Positions 36,061 through 46,944 of a DNA stretch of 64,000 nt are shown here, one piece after another. Each line of letters opens with the position of its first letter. The stretch's first letter is position 1. This DNA comes from Megascapheus bottae (lineage: Eukaryota > Chordata > Mammalia > Rodentia > Geomyidae), in NCBI GenBank assembly GCA_024803745.1, contig JANJXV010000016.1:41825001-41889000 (forward strand). The letters are read 5' to 3'. Below the pieces are notes generated by a model. It did not search any database. It was not told where the DNA came from and saw only the letters and a list, made by a program, of their open reading frames with translations. The translations under genes were made by a program, and so were the position numbers.

Positions 36061-37144
36061 GAAGCCATGCTTTTGTTTCCTTGGGGAACCTTTACTTAAA
36101 AGACAAGTACATCTTGACTAATAATGCCATCAGGACAAAAAATGCAAAACAGGAAAGCTATGAGGCATGCTTATTATTGGGGAATGTATGTTTGTAGATT
36201 ATTCAAATGTGTGCAACTAACGTATGTACTGGATCCTGTTTCAATGTCTGCAATGAGCAGATTTTCCAAAGATAGTAATCAAAGAAAATCTGTCAAGAGA
36301 GGAAAGAGGAGCATGCTTTGTGGAGAGGACAGCAGTCAAGATGAGCCAAGATGGCGTTCCTGAAGTCTTCAGCTTTGCCTCTGCATTTGTCTTCCTGTTC
36401 ACATTTGTCAAGGTCTTACTATTTCCTGTACGAAATCATGCTTCAAGGCCCTGTAAATCCAATCCCTTTTGAGTTTTAACCTATCTGTGTACATTTGACC
36501 TTTTAATTGCTCTTTTCATAGAAAAAACACACGTTTTATCTCAATTTAATCTGGCTCCATTTTGGAATGTGCAGAGACCCTTTGTTTATAAACCTTTGCC
36601 TTTATCAGAGTAACATTGACTCCTCATATAATTAACACTTTCTTTTCCTTATTCCTTGTGGGAGGGCATTGATTAAAGAAGTCCAGTTAGAAATTTTGGC
36701 CTATTTCATCATGCTTCATTATCTGATAAAATGTGAATTTTTTATATGTATAACACATGAACAAAAAAGGAAATTCAATTTGATGTTACCTCTGCTTTCT
36801 ATCTTGTAAATAAACACAAGTAAATAAATATTCATCTCTGACCTCTGAGAATGAATAAGGAAATTACACAACTGTTGATATTCCTAAGAACTATTTATGT
36901 ACCCATTATCTGTCCCTTTGGGACTGGAGTCTATTCAGGAAAATGCCTTTAGATAATCCCTTCTATCCATAATCCTTAAAATACTGTCTCCACATCCACA
37001 GCACATTTAATGAATTTTACTCTCAGTTGGCTTACAAAGACTGAAATCTTCAAAAAAAAATACTAAAAAATTTACACACATTTTCAAAGAGAATGGTTTC
37101 TTTCCCTTACATAAAAATTGGTTCCTTCTCTTTCTTCTCTTTTT
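36061..37144. other. AT-rich unique DNA, no gene seen
   Basis: No repeat family or coding signal is recognised upstream of the full-length L1. Confidence 0.45.
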
Positions 37145-37164
37145 AAAAAAATTACATAGAAAGA
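37145..37164 (+). repeat. Target-site duplication of the full-length L1, left copy
   Basis: Twenty bases match 44352-44371 at 18 positions (differences at positions 9 and 17). The A-rich start is typical of an L1 endonuclease target. Confidence 0.8.
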
Positions 37165-38910
37165 CGAGACAGAAGATGGCGCCGAGACAATAGGGACGCT
37201 GCCTAGCTCTCTCTCACAAAAGAGAGAACCAGGGAGTCCCACGAGCCAATTATCTTAAGAAATCCACAACAACAAACTCAAAGGGCAACGGAGAAGGACT
37301 CAAACCGGAAAAGAAATCCAGATAAAGCTCACATCCAACTTTCTCAAAGAATTCGGAACGCGAGGACCCCTCCCCCACCTCTCTCCGCCGACTCCAAGTC
37401 GCGAAAAGCAGCAGCTGAAGGCGCTGGGCCGGGCACCCCCGACCCGCAGAAACCAGCACAGGACCAGGCCAGTGAACCGCAGAAGCAGCGGAACCCAGAC
37501 GCAGAACCAGAACAGCAAGCAGCGGAACCCAGACACGGACCACAGGTGGCAGAGGAGACCCGAGGGGAGTGAAAGATTCCCCACCACCGTGGAGCACCCG
37601 CAGACGGATGCAGAGGTGTGAGTACTGCAGCGGGCCCCCAAACACATCGGGAAAACAGAGCGGGTGCCAAGCAGTAGAACTTAACTCAGACCCCTCCACC
37701 CTGCCAGAGAAAGACTGGCGGGAGTAGGAGGGCAAGGAATTTAGAATCCTGTCCCTTCCCTCAACAGCCCCCTCCCTCAGGCCATTGACTGGAGATTGAC
37801 AGGCGGGCTAACAAAGACCCAGCACCCCACCAAGGGAGGCGGGGCTGTCCCAACTCCCACCCGCCCAATGGGCTCAACTCCCAGCCCTCTGACTGGAGAC
37901 TGACAGGCCGGCAGAACCTAAGACTCAGCACCCCACCAGGGGAGGTGGAGCTGTCCCAGCTCCCACCCGCCAGGCTCCTCTCCCAGGTCACTGGAACTGG
38001 AGAGTGGAGGGCGCTGGGACCCTGCCTTACAGCAGCAGGTGGGTTGTGTGGGAAAATAGGAGCCAGCATCTGCCCCTCCTCAATTCCTGAGCGGGGCATC
38101 CTCCAGCTGGGAATCCTGAGCAAGACAGCACCGAGGGGCCCCCCACAGTCACTTTGGAGCCCATGTCCTCAGCAGGGTCCCGCCCCTGGAAACAGAGCTG
38201 TCTCCTGCTGGTCCTGCTGAGAGCCCCTGGAAACTCTCAAACCCCAGACCCTTGGCTGGGGGCCGCCCCTGGAAGTAGCACAGGAAAAGGTCTGCCCAGC
38301 CCGCTCAGATTGAATCTCACAGATCCATCCCATGGCCCACTGTGAGGCCACTGGTTGGGCTGAGAGATAATTGTGCAGCAACACAAAAGTTTTATCTAAT
38401 ACTTTCCAAACTTTGTACTCAAATACGCTACCTACTTACCAACTTAGGTCAGTTATCCTTACGCTATACCTATTCTTCATTACTACAATATTCTTACACT
38501 CCTATATTAATCCTCTTGTACCTCCCCTGACCTCTCTCATTCTATTTTTCTATCTCTGGTCCTCTGTTAGTTTTTAAACCCTTATACTGCATGGACCTAC
38601 ACTTGATGGCTGTTGAGCAATACTGTATATATAAGTATTCAATTATATTCCAGGCTCACTGGGACTTAAAGATAATAGGGACTGGATTGAGGGGCTTATT
38701 GTTTTGGTCAAAAATCGCTTATCAGTAGTTGTATTAGACTGGTTTGTAAGTGCACAAAAAGAAAGAGTGATAACACCAATAAAAAGTTGTGAACATCTAG
38801 TGTCTGCCAGCTACAGAGGTCTAGGTTGGTTATATCTGAAAAACTATAATCATGTTTAGTATTAATCTTGCTCCCATTTTCAAATGGGCAGAACAAGAAA
38901 CTAAAGAAAA
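37165..38910 (+). promoter_or_regulatory. L1 5' UTR (internal promoter region)
   Basis: GC- and CpG-rich relative to the surroundings. The YY1-type motif AAGATGGC lies at 37173-37180; in studied L1s such a site directs transcription start to the element's first base. At 37785-37971 there are two imperfect tandem units with a 104-bp period (shared cores gactggaga and gcaccccacca), and the start of a third near 37994. The 3' third (38390-38910) is AT-rich. On the minus strand a 161-codon ORF runs from 37735 to 37250. Confidence 0.85.
37785..37998 (+). repeat. 104-bp tandem units in the L1 5' UTR
   Basis: Unit one (about 37785-37865) and unit two (about 37889-37971) share gactggaga, gcaccccacca and ctcccacccgcc with the same 104-bp spacing. 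A third begins at 37994 (aactggagag) and then diverges. The arrangement recalls monomeric L1 promoters of other rodents, but with few, degenerate units. Confidence 0.7.
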
Positions 38911-40072
38911 ATGTCAAATCAAGAAACAACATCCCCCAGCCAATATAAACAGACAATGGAACAGTCACAGGCAAACCTAGAGGAGACTCTTCCAAGTGCT
39001 ATACAAATGCAATTGATAAACATCATTAATGAAAAATGTGAAAATATAAAGAAAGAGATAAGGGAGGAAGCCATAGCTGAACAAAAGGAAACCATAAACA
39101 AGGCGATAAATGAAAAAGGAGAAGCCACAAAGGAGGCCATAATAAAGGTTTTTCAAAGAAAGATGGATGAATTCATAGAATCCACAAATAAAAAGGTGAC
39201 CGAACTCCAGCAAATGTCCAAAGAAAATAAAGCTACTGAGCTAACCACTCAAATGGAAATCAAGGAGCTAAAGAAATACATACATGATCTAAAAGAAGAG
39301 ATGCAAGGCATCAAAAATGAGCAATTAGAAGCAAGGGAGATGAAAAATAAAGTAGATAGCTTTGATAGCAGGTTAGACAATGCAGAGGAGAGAATTTCCG
39401 GGGCTGAAGATAATTTAGTTATTATAGAGAAAGAACAGAAAATGAGTCAATCCAAATATAGGAAATATGAGAGAGCGCTTCAGGAGGTCCAAGATACAAT
39501 TAGGAAGCCTAATTTAAGGCTAATTGGTATTGAGGTGGGTCTGGAGAAAGAGGTCAATGGTATTGGAAATATACTTCAGGGAATCATCTCAGAGAATTTC
39601 CCAAATAATCCAGAAGAGCAGGCCAATCCAGATACAAGAAGCTTTTAGAACCCCAAACAGACATGACCAGAAAAGAACATCCCACCACCACATCATAATC
39701 CGAATTGGATCAATAGAGACGAAAGAAAGGATCCTAAAAGCAGCCAGGGAGAAGAGAACAATCACCTATAAAGGCAAACCAATCAGAATAACCCCAGATT
39801 TCTCAGCAGAGACCATGCAAGCTAGAAGTGACTGGAAGCATATATGTCATGCCCTTAAGTCAAATAACTACCAACCAAGAATACTGTACCCAGCTAAGCT
39901 CTCATTCATAACTGAGGGAACAATAAAAACATTCCATTCCAGGGAAAAGCTGCAACAATATGTAGCAATAAAACCAACACTACAGAGAATTCTCAAAGAT
40001 GTTCTATACATAGAAAACCAAAATAAATGCAATATAGGGAAAGAAATGGCACCTAAACAGCATACCATCTAA
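38911..40072 (+). pseudogene. L1 ORF1 (ORF1p), one frameshift
   Basis: ORF1p is the L1 RNA-binding chaperone that coats L1 RNA as a coiled-coil trimer. The ATG at 38911 opens 245 codons. Residues about 25-190 are a charged, heptad-rich coiled coil. The RRM begins near residue 190, with the NLRLIGIE core. The frame is lost at about 39620-39632. The next frame then continues through RTPNRHDQKR, a variant of the L1 REKR block (AAREKRTITYKGKPIR) and the C-terminal domain (ARSDW, then YPAKLSFITEGTIK) to a stop at 40070-40072. The total of 1,162 nt is one more than a whole number of codons. The parent protein was about 386 residues, longer than human ORF1p. It is not translatable as one protein. 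Confidence 0.9.
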
Positions 40073-40120
40073 GAACCACAAGAACTGTCAAGACACAGGG
40101 CCTAATAAAAGCTTTTAAAA
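40073..40120 (+). other. L1 inter-ORF spacer
   Basis: Forty-eight bases separate the ORF1 stop from the ORF2 ATG. ORF2 of L1s is normally reached by low-efficiency reinitiation; nothing unusual is seen here. Confidence 0.7.
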
Positions 40121-43100
40121 ATGGTAGGAACTAATAACTATATCTCAATCCTAACTCTCAATATCAATGGACTTAACTCTCCAAGTAAACGACACAGACT
40201 GTCTAGTTGGATCAAAAAGCAAGAGCCATCGTTCTTCTGTCTTCAAGAGACACATCTTACCCAAAAAAACAATCATCTTTTGAAAGTGAGAGGTTGGAAT
40301 AAACTCTATCAAGCTAACTGCCCCCATAAACAGGCTGGAGTTGCCATCTTCGTATCAGATAAAATAGACTTCAAACTAAAATGAGTGAGAAAAAGACAAA
40401 GAAGGTTACTACATACTACTAAAGGGATCATTCCTCCAGGAAGACATAATGATCCTAAATATTTACACACCCAATCCCAGAGCTCCGAACTTCATCAAGC
40501 AAACTTTACTTACACTGAAACCATACATAGATCGAAACATAGTGATTCTGATGACTTTAACACACCACTCTCACCTATGGACAGATCAACAAGGCAAAAA
40601 CTCAACAGAGAAACCTTAGAACTGAACAACTATATAGACCAACTAGATCTAACAGACATCTGCAGAATATTCCACCCAGCAACAACACAATATACGTTTT
40701 TCTCAGCAGCACATGGAACATTTTCCAAAATAGACCACATCTTAGGCCATAAAACAAACCTGGACAGATTCAGAAACACTGAAATTATTCCATGCACACT
40801 CTCAGACCACAAAGGCATCAAATTGAAACTGAACACACATCTCCACCAACGAAAACCCTGTAACTCATGGAGACTGAACAACACATTGTTGAACCACCAA
40901 TGGGTCATCGAAGAGATCAGAACAGAAATCCAACAGTTTATGAAATTTAACAGTAAGGAGCACACAAAATATCAACTCCTTTGGGACACAGCAAATGCAG
41001 TACTCAGAGAAAAATTTCTAGCGCTGAGTGCCTACAACAACAAGTTGGAAAAAATCGCAAACCAACAAGTTAATGTGTCACCTTAAGCTCCTGGAAAAAG
41101 AGCAACAAACCAACCCTAATCCCACTAGAAGGAAGCAAATTCTTAAAATCAAAGCAGAATTAAATGAAATGGAATCCAAAAAAACTATAGAAAGAATCAA
41201 CAAAACAAGGAGTTGGTTCTTTGAAAGAATTAACAAAATTGACAAACCCTTAGCAAATCTTACCAAAAAAAGAAGAGAGCATATCGAAATAAACAAAATC
41301 GCAGATGAAAATGGTAATATCACGACAGAAATTACCAAGATCCAGAATATCATGAGGGAATACTTCTCAAACCTTTCCGCCAACAAATTTGAGAATCTAG
41401 AAGAAATGGACGAATTCCTAGCCCATATTACCATACCCACACTGAACCAAGAAGAACTAACCCGACTCAACAGGCCTATTTCAAGCTCTGAAATAGAAAT
41501 GGCAATTAGAGAACTTCCACCTAAGAAAACCCCAGGGCCAGATGGATTCACAGCTGAATTCTATAAGGTCTTCAAAGCAGAGCTCACACCAATACTCCTC
41601 AAGCTCTTCAACGAAATTGAAAATGAAGGCTCTTTACCAAACTCATTCTATGAAGCCAGTATAACCCTCATCCCCAAACCAGACAGAGAACTATAAACCT
41701 ATTTCTTTGATGAACATCGATGCAAAACTTCTCAACAAAATACTGGCCAACCGTCTACAACAAATCATCAAAAAAATTATACACTATGATCAAACTGGAT
41801 TTATGACAGGGAGGCAAAGCTGGTTCAACATACACAAATCAATTAATATAATTCAACACATCAACAGGAGCAAGGACAAAAATCACATGATTGTTTCAAT
41901 AGACACGGAAAAGGCATTTGACAAGATCCAACACCCCTTTATGTTAAAAGCTCTGGAGAAACTAGGAATCCATGGAACATTTCTCAGTATAATAAAGGCT
42001 GTGTATGACAAACCCACAGGTAGTATTACACTTAATGGTGAAAATCTAAAGCCATTCCCTCTAAAATCAGGAATGAGACAAGGATGCCCACTCTCTCCAC
42101 TCCTCTTTAACATAGTACTAGAATTCCTAGCCAGTGCAATAAGGCAAGAAGCAAGCATAAAGGGGATGCAAGTAGGGAAAGAGGAAGTAAAACTATCCCT
42201 CTTTGCAGATGACATGATTCTGTATTTAAAGAATCCTATAGACTCCACTCCCAAGCTCCTTGAGCTGATTCAAAATTTTGGAAGGGTAGCAGGCTATAAA
42301 ATTAACCTTCAAAAATCAACTGCCTTCCTTTACGCCAACAGTGAGAGGAACGAGGCAATAATCAGGAAAGCAACTCCTTTCACAATAGCCTCAAAGAAAA
42401 TAAAGTACCTAGGAATTAGCTTATCTAAGAATGTAAAGGATCTTTTTGATGAAAACTTTAAAACACTGAAAAAGGAAATTAAAGCAGAACTAAGGAAATG
42501 GAAAAACCTCCCATGCTTCTGGATGGAAGAATCAACATTGTGAAAATGGCAATCTTGCCACGGGCTATCTACAAATTCAACGCAATACCCATCAATATCC
42601 CAATGGCATTCTTTAAAGAAATACAAGAGGCAATTCAAAATTTCATATGGAATAATAAAAGACCCCGTATAGCAAAAACACTTCTTAGCAGAAAGAACAG
42701 CGCAGGGGGAATTTCAATTCCAAACTTTAGACTCTATTACACGGCTATAATTCTCAAAATACCTTGGTACTGGCACAAGAACAGGCCTGAAGACCAATGG
42801 AATAGAACTGAGGACCCAGATATTAAACCACAGACCTATGGCCACCTAATCTTTGACAAGGGAGCCAAAAATATAGAATGGAAGAAAGACAGCCTCTTCA
42901 TCAAGTTGTGCTGGCAGAACTGGTTAAGCACCTGCAGAAAACTAAAGTTGGATCCTTCTTTGTCACCCTGCACTAGAATTAACTCCAAATGGATGAAAGA
43001 CCTGGAGGTAAAAGCTGACACACTGAAAACTTTACAGGAAGGAATAGGAGATACACTAGGCCTCCTTGGCACAGGTCGAAACTTTCTTAATAAGGACCAA

Positions 43101-43948
43101 GAATCACAACAAATCAGAGAAAGGCTGGATAAGTGGGACTGCATTAAACTGTGGAGCTTTTGTATGGCAAAGGACATAGCTAGTAAATTATTTAGGAAGC
43201 CTACAGAGTGGGAGAAGATCTTCACCAACCAAACAACGGACAAAGGCCTCATATCTAAAATATATCAACAACTCAAAAAATTGAATCACTCCAAAACTAA
43301 TCTCCAAAGTAACAACCATCCCATTAAAAATGGGCCAAAGACTTAAAGAGAGTCTTCTCTGAAGAAGAAACAAAAATGGCCTACGGACACATGAAGAAAT
43401 GCTCAATATCTCTGATCATAAAAGAAATGCAAATCAAAACAACTCTAAGATTCCACCTCACTCCTGTTAAAATGGCCAAGATCAGGAAAACGAATAATAA
43501 CAGATGCTGGAGGGGATGTGGCCAGGAGGGATCACTACTACACTGTTGGTGGGAGTGCAAACTCGTTCAACTACTGTGGAAAGCAGTATGGCAGTTCCTC
43601 AAAAGACTAAAGATAGAACTCCCCTATGACCCAGCAATTCCACTACTTGGCATTTACCCAACAATCCAGAAACAAGGGCATACTAAATCCACCAGCACAA
43701 CAATGTTCATTACAGCACTATTTACCATAGCAAAGATATGGAACCAACCTAGATGTCCCTCAGTTGATGAGTGGATCAACAAGTTGTGGTATTCGTACAC
43801 AATGGAATTCTATGCTGCTGTCAGGAAAAACGACATCGACCCATTTGTTAGGAAATGGAAAGACTTAGAAAAAATCATATTAAGTGAAGTAAGCCAGACT
43901 CAAAGGAACTTAGGCTCAATGGTTTCCCTCATTTGTCATAATCAGTAG
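40121..43948 (+). pseudogene. L1 ORF2 (endonuclease-reverse transcriptase), broken
   Basis: ORF2p nicks target DNA and reverse-transcribes L1 or SINE RNA there. From ATG 40121 the endonuclease start is intact, with the N14 and E43 catalytic positions (NING and QETH). TGA follows at 40382-40384. Frame changes lie near 40385, 40550, 41070, 41690, 42522 and 43330. Later endonuclease motifs survive (DFNTPLS, SDH), as do the Z-type region ([11 protein letters not shown]), RT motif A (DTEKAFDK), RQGCPLSP and the catalytic FADD at 42202-42213. The C-terminal Cys block CX3CX7HX4C is at 43505-43558. The span of 3,828 nt equals 1,275 codons plus stop, essentially the canonical length, so indels are small and nearly cancel. 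No functional protein is possible. Confidence 0.95.
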
Positions 43949-44351
43949 AAACCTTGTGCTCTACTAGCAGAGATCTGCAATAGAGCAAAACCTTGATACA
44001 TAAGGCCATATAGCATGAAGCTAATTGAAAGGACTGCCAGGGTATTGAAAAAAAGCCATATAACGAATGATTGCTGTCCTTAATGTACTATGTTATCTCC
44101 CATCTCCTTTGCTGTCCCTTGGGTAACTCATATTGTTACAGTATCTCACTTTGTTATCTGATATATTGAATTTATTTGTATTTGGTTCTTTGAAATTTGA
44201 TAGGAAGGGGGAAAACCAAGACGGGTGGGGGGTTTGGGGGGGAGGGTAATGGGTACCAAGACATGTGAAAGGGTATCAATGTATGTGAATTAATGCACCT
44301 TCTATCTGGCAAATATCATGTAACCCTTTTATTAAGTACAAGAAAAAAATT
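43949..44351 (+). other. L1 3' UTR and A-rich tail
   Basis: About 400 bp after the ORF2 stop. A G-rich tract at 44223-44246 fits the four-tract G-quadruplex pattern (3, 6, 7 and 3 guanines, short loops). The end is A-rich (about 44340-44351) and merges with the A-rich duplication. The same 3' UTR recurs at 51825-52208. Confidence 0.9.
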
Positions 44352-44371
44352 AAAAAAATAACATAGAGAGA
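44352..44371 (+). repeat. Target-site duplication of the full-length L1, right copy
   Basis: Matches 37145-37164 at 18 of 20 positions, directly after the A-rich tail. Confidence 0.8.
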
Positions 44372-44540
44372 GTAGTTAAACTTACATTTACATTCTTTAG
44401 GTAATGGGTCCATTACTTCTTAAACATTGTTACTTCTTTACATGTTTCACCCCCACTTCTTTCCCCCAGCACTCCTAAGTTATAGAGTTCATTTTCAACA
44501 TGTAGCTGCTATTACTTCAAAGTCTACAAAGGTATAGTAA

Positions 44541-44792
44541 TAAAAGTACTGGCACAAGAACTGACCAATGGGATAGAACAGAAGACCAAGAAATGAAACT
44601 GCAGACCTATGGCCACCTAATCTTCAATAAGGGAGCCAAAAAATAGGTTAGAAAAAAGATAGCCTCTTCAATACGTGGTGCTGGCAGAATTGGTTAAACA
44701 CATACAGACTAAAATTGGATCCTTATTGTCATCCTGCACCAAAATCCACTCCAAATGGTTGAAAGACCTTGTGATAAAAGTAGATACCTTCT
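44541..44792 (+). mobile_element. Isolated L1 ORF2 fragment
   Basis: This segment aligns with 42762-43015 of the full-length element (shared blocks gtactggcacaagaac, acctatggccacctaatctt, tgctggcagaa). Identity looks near 80%, and there is an in-frame-destroying deletion near its start. It lacks 3' UTR and tail, so it is either an older internal remnant or a DNA-level duplication, not a normal 3'-anchored insertion. Confidence 0.8.
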
Positions 44793-46709
44793 CTTTCTTA
44801 TAAGTATTGCAGTTTTCATCTCTGACACAGATTTTGCATTTCTTCAAAATATGTTTATCAAAATACATTCATTTAAGAATAATTTGAGATGTCTATGTAA
44901 AGATGATTGATGGAATGTCTTTGCAGTTGTGTAGCTCAAAGAAATTTTCTTCCATCCAAGGACAACATTACCCATAAGGCTCTTGCTTAGAAAAAAAACT
45001 ACTAATATTTTGAATCTCTTGCCAGGTAGTGGCAAATAATGCCTTCCAAGCTTATGAGATTTCCAGTCCACTATGGGAGCTGTCATTCACTAGTGGATTC
45101 ATTCTCATGCCTAAGCCCCTACCCACTCACCTCAGGTTTATGATGAAAGACTGTGCTAAGGAAACCTGAAAATCCCCTAAGCTGGAAAGATGCTCAGAGA
45201 ATCTAAAAGATGATTCATTGCTCAGAACACCATTTGTCATTTGCAAAAGGGTAGAGAGTTCCAGCTGAGACTAATGATGCTGCCTGAACACACACACTCA
45301 TGTGCGTGTGTGTATGTGTGTGTGAGAGACACAGACAGACAGACAGACAGACCCAGAGTCGGAGAAACAGAGGAGAGTCATATCATACAAAACAACAACT
45401 GCTTCCTCACAGCATTTTAAATAAAAAAAATCTTATAATAAGTCTGACCTCATGTTTTTCATAGGCAATTATGGAAATCATTGAAGCCACACCAGCTCCT
45501 GTCTGTTTGCACCAGCTCTTGGTAAGAGGCCACATTATGTCTTTTGTCTAACCTTAGAGGAAGGCTGTACTCCATGGAAGCCACAGGGCTTCACCTGGCC
45601 ATGCCCCACAAACAAATCTAAAGCCCCTTTCCTTTCTATTGTCCATTTTCTGATGGCATAAACGTCTGTCTGCACTCTGGCTATTTCAGTGGCTTTGGGT
45701 CTCCAACAACCAAGACAAATCTGGACCAGTGCGTGCGAGGCCCACACGGCCTCTTCAAGCACTTCAGCCCCTGGTTTCAGTGGCTTAGGTTTCACTACAT
45801 TAACTATTAGGAACAAGAGAAACGAATGTCATGCAGTGGCTTGCTGAGTCTGGACTTGGAGTGTGAGGCTGCTAAGAATGTGGCAATTCTATTAGATGGC
45901 AGAAATGAGCAGAATATTTCTATTATACAGTGCTGTGATTACAGTAAATGGGAATGAATAGTGTATATTTTATAATCTAATTAGCTCAATTAAACCACTC
46001 TGTAGTTTTGTACCACATAGTTTTGTCATTGAAACAAAAAAATTAAATAAGTAAATAACTTGTTTGATATGGAAATTTTATGGTTAGCAAAACTTAAAAT
46101 TATGAACTTTAAAAATATGGTCAAAATATTTCTACATATAAGTTCAAGCAGCTCATGGGAATTCTTGGAGCTAATCTCACATGTCTCCACGCAGATCTAG
46201 ATGGTATTCAGATGTCTGGAAAATGAATGGCATAAAAATAATCTTGAAAGTAATTTGTGATACATGAGGATGGTTCCTGCTACAGGAGGAAGTAGAACAC
46301 CTTTAAAAATTTCAAAGTAAAGGACTGATGGACAGGTCAGAACTCTATTTATAATGAAAAGAGGGACATTCTGTGAAGAAGGTTGAAGGAAACCAGATAA
46401 TTTAGAATCAGAAAATCTGCATTGTAAGCATCAGTAGAAGCAATTCTTCCATGAAAAGGAATACAATCTAATACTATAGAATAAACAAATATAAAACAAA
46501 TGCATAAACATCCCTATATGTACATACATAATACTTTTTTATCTTCCATAGGTATTGAAATTTGTTTGGTAATTGTTGGAATGTATTATAACACTTTCTT
46601 GTGGGGATCACTACTTAGAGAGAGAAATTTGTCAAATATTACTGTAATACTAAAAAGGGGACTGTTGTAAAAACTGGCAAGTATTTGTGCTATTCAAGAT
46701 TGTATATAT
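44793..46709. other. Unique DNA, no gene seen
   Basis: A 93-codon minus ORF (45535-45816) has no recognisable family. A compound microsatellite at 45289-45352 is listed separately. Confidence 0.4.
45289..45352 (+). repeat. Compound CA/GT/GACA microsatellite
   Basis: A CA run, a GT run, then GACA units. CA and GT on the same strand can fold back on each other. Confidence 0.85.
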
Positions 46710-46928
46710 GGCCGGACACGGTGGCTCACACCTGTAATCCGAGCTACTCAGGGGACTGAGATCTGAGGATCAAAGTTCAAAGCCAGCCCGAGCACAAAAG
46801 GACCTGAGACTCTTATCTCCAATTAACCTCTAGAAAACGGGAAGTCAGGCTTGGCTAGAGGGTAGAGTGGTAGCTTTGAGCTGAAGAGCTCAGGGATAGC
46901 ACCCAGGCAGAGTTCAAGCCCCATGACA
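46710..46928 (+). mobile_element. B1-like/Geo dimeric SINE, well preserved
   Basis: The left half has the classic 7SL-type start (gccggacacggtggctcac, cacctgtaatccgagctac), then ggttcaaagccagcc-like sequence and the linker tctccaattaacctctag. The right half includes gagggtagagtggtagcttt, tgaagagctcagggatagc and a box B-like gagttcaagcccc. The tail is a CAA-rich run (46929-46944). It is the clearest copy of this dimer in the window. Confidence 0.85.
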
Positions 46929-46944
46929 CAACAACAACAACAAA

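Larger units (their letters stand above)
37165..44351 (+). mobile_element. Structurally full-length L1 retrotransposon, inactive
   Basis: At 7,187 bp this insert contains, in order, a GC-rich 5' UTR (37165-38910), ORF1 (38911-40072), a short inter-ORF spacer, ORF2 (40121-43948), a 3' UTR with a G-rich tract and an A-rich tail. It is flanked by a 20-bp duplication with two differences. The 5' end carries an AAGATGGC (YY1-type) motif 8 bases in, as intact mammalian L1s do, so 5' truncation is unlikely. Both ORFs are broken by frameshifts and ORF2 also by a stop. TSD decay and frameshifts argue for a middle-aged insertion, not a current source element. Confidence 0.95.

Noticed and set aside
36348..36355. 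Second AAGATGGC (YY1-type) motif outside the L1
   Set aside because: An 8-mer alone is expected by chance and no L1 sequence follows it.
37344..38123. Other minus-strand ORFs in the L1 5' UTR (108, 115 and 120 codons)
   Set aside because: Several frames are open at once, which points to composition; only the longest (37250-37735) is kept as a finding.
45535..45816. 93-codon minus-strand ORF considered as a retrocopy
   Set aside because: No family recognised and no tail or TSD.
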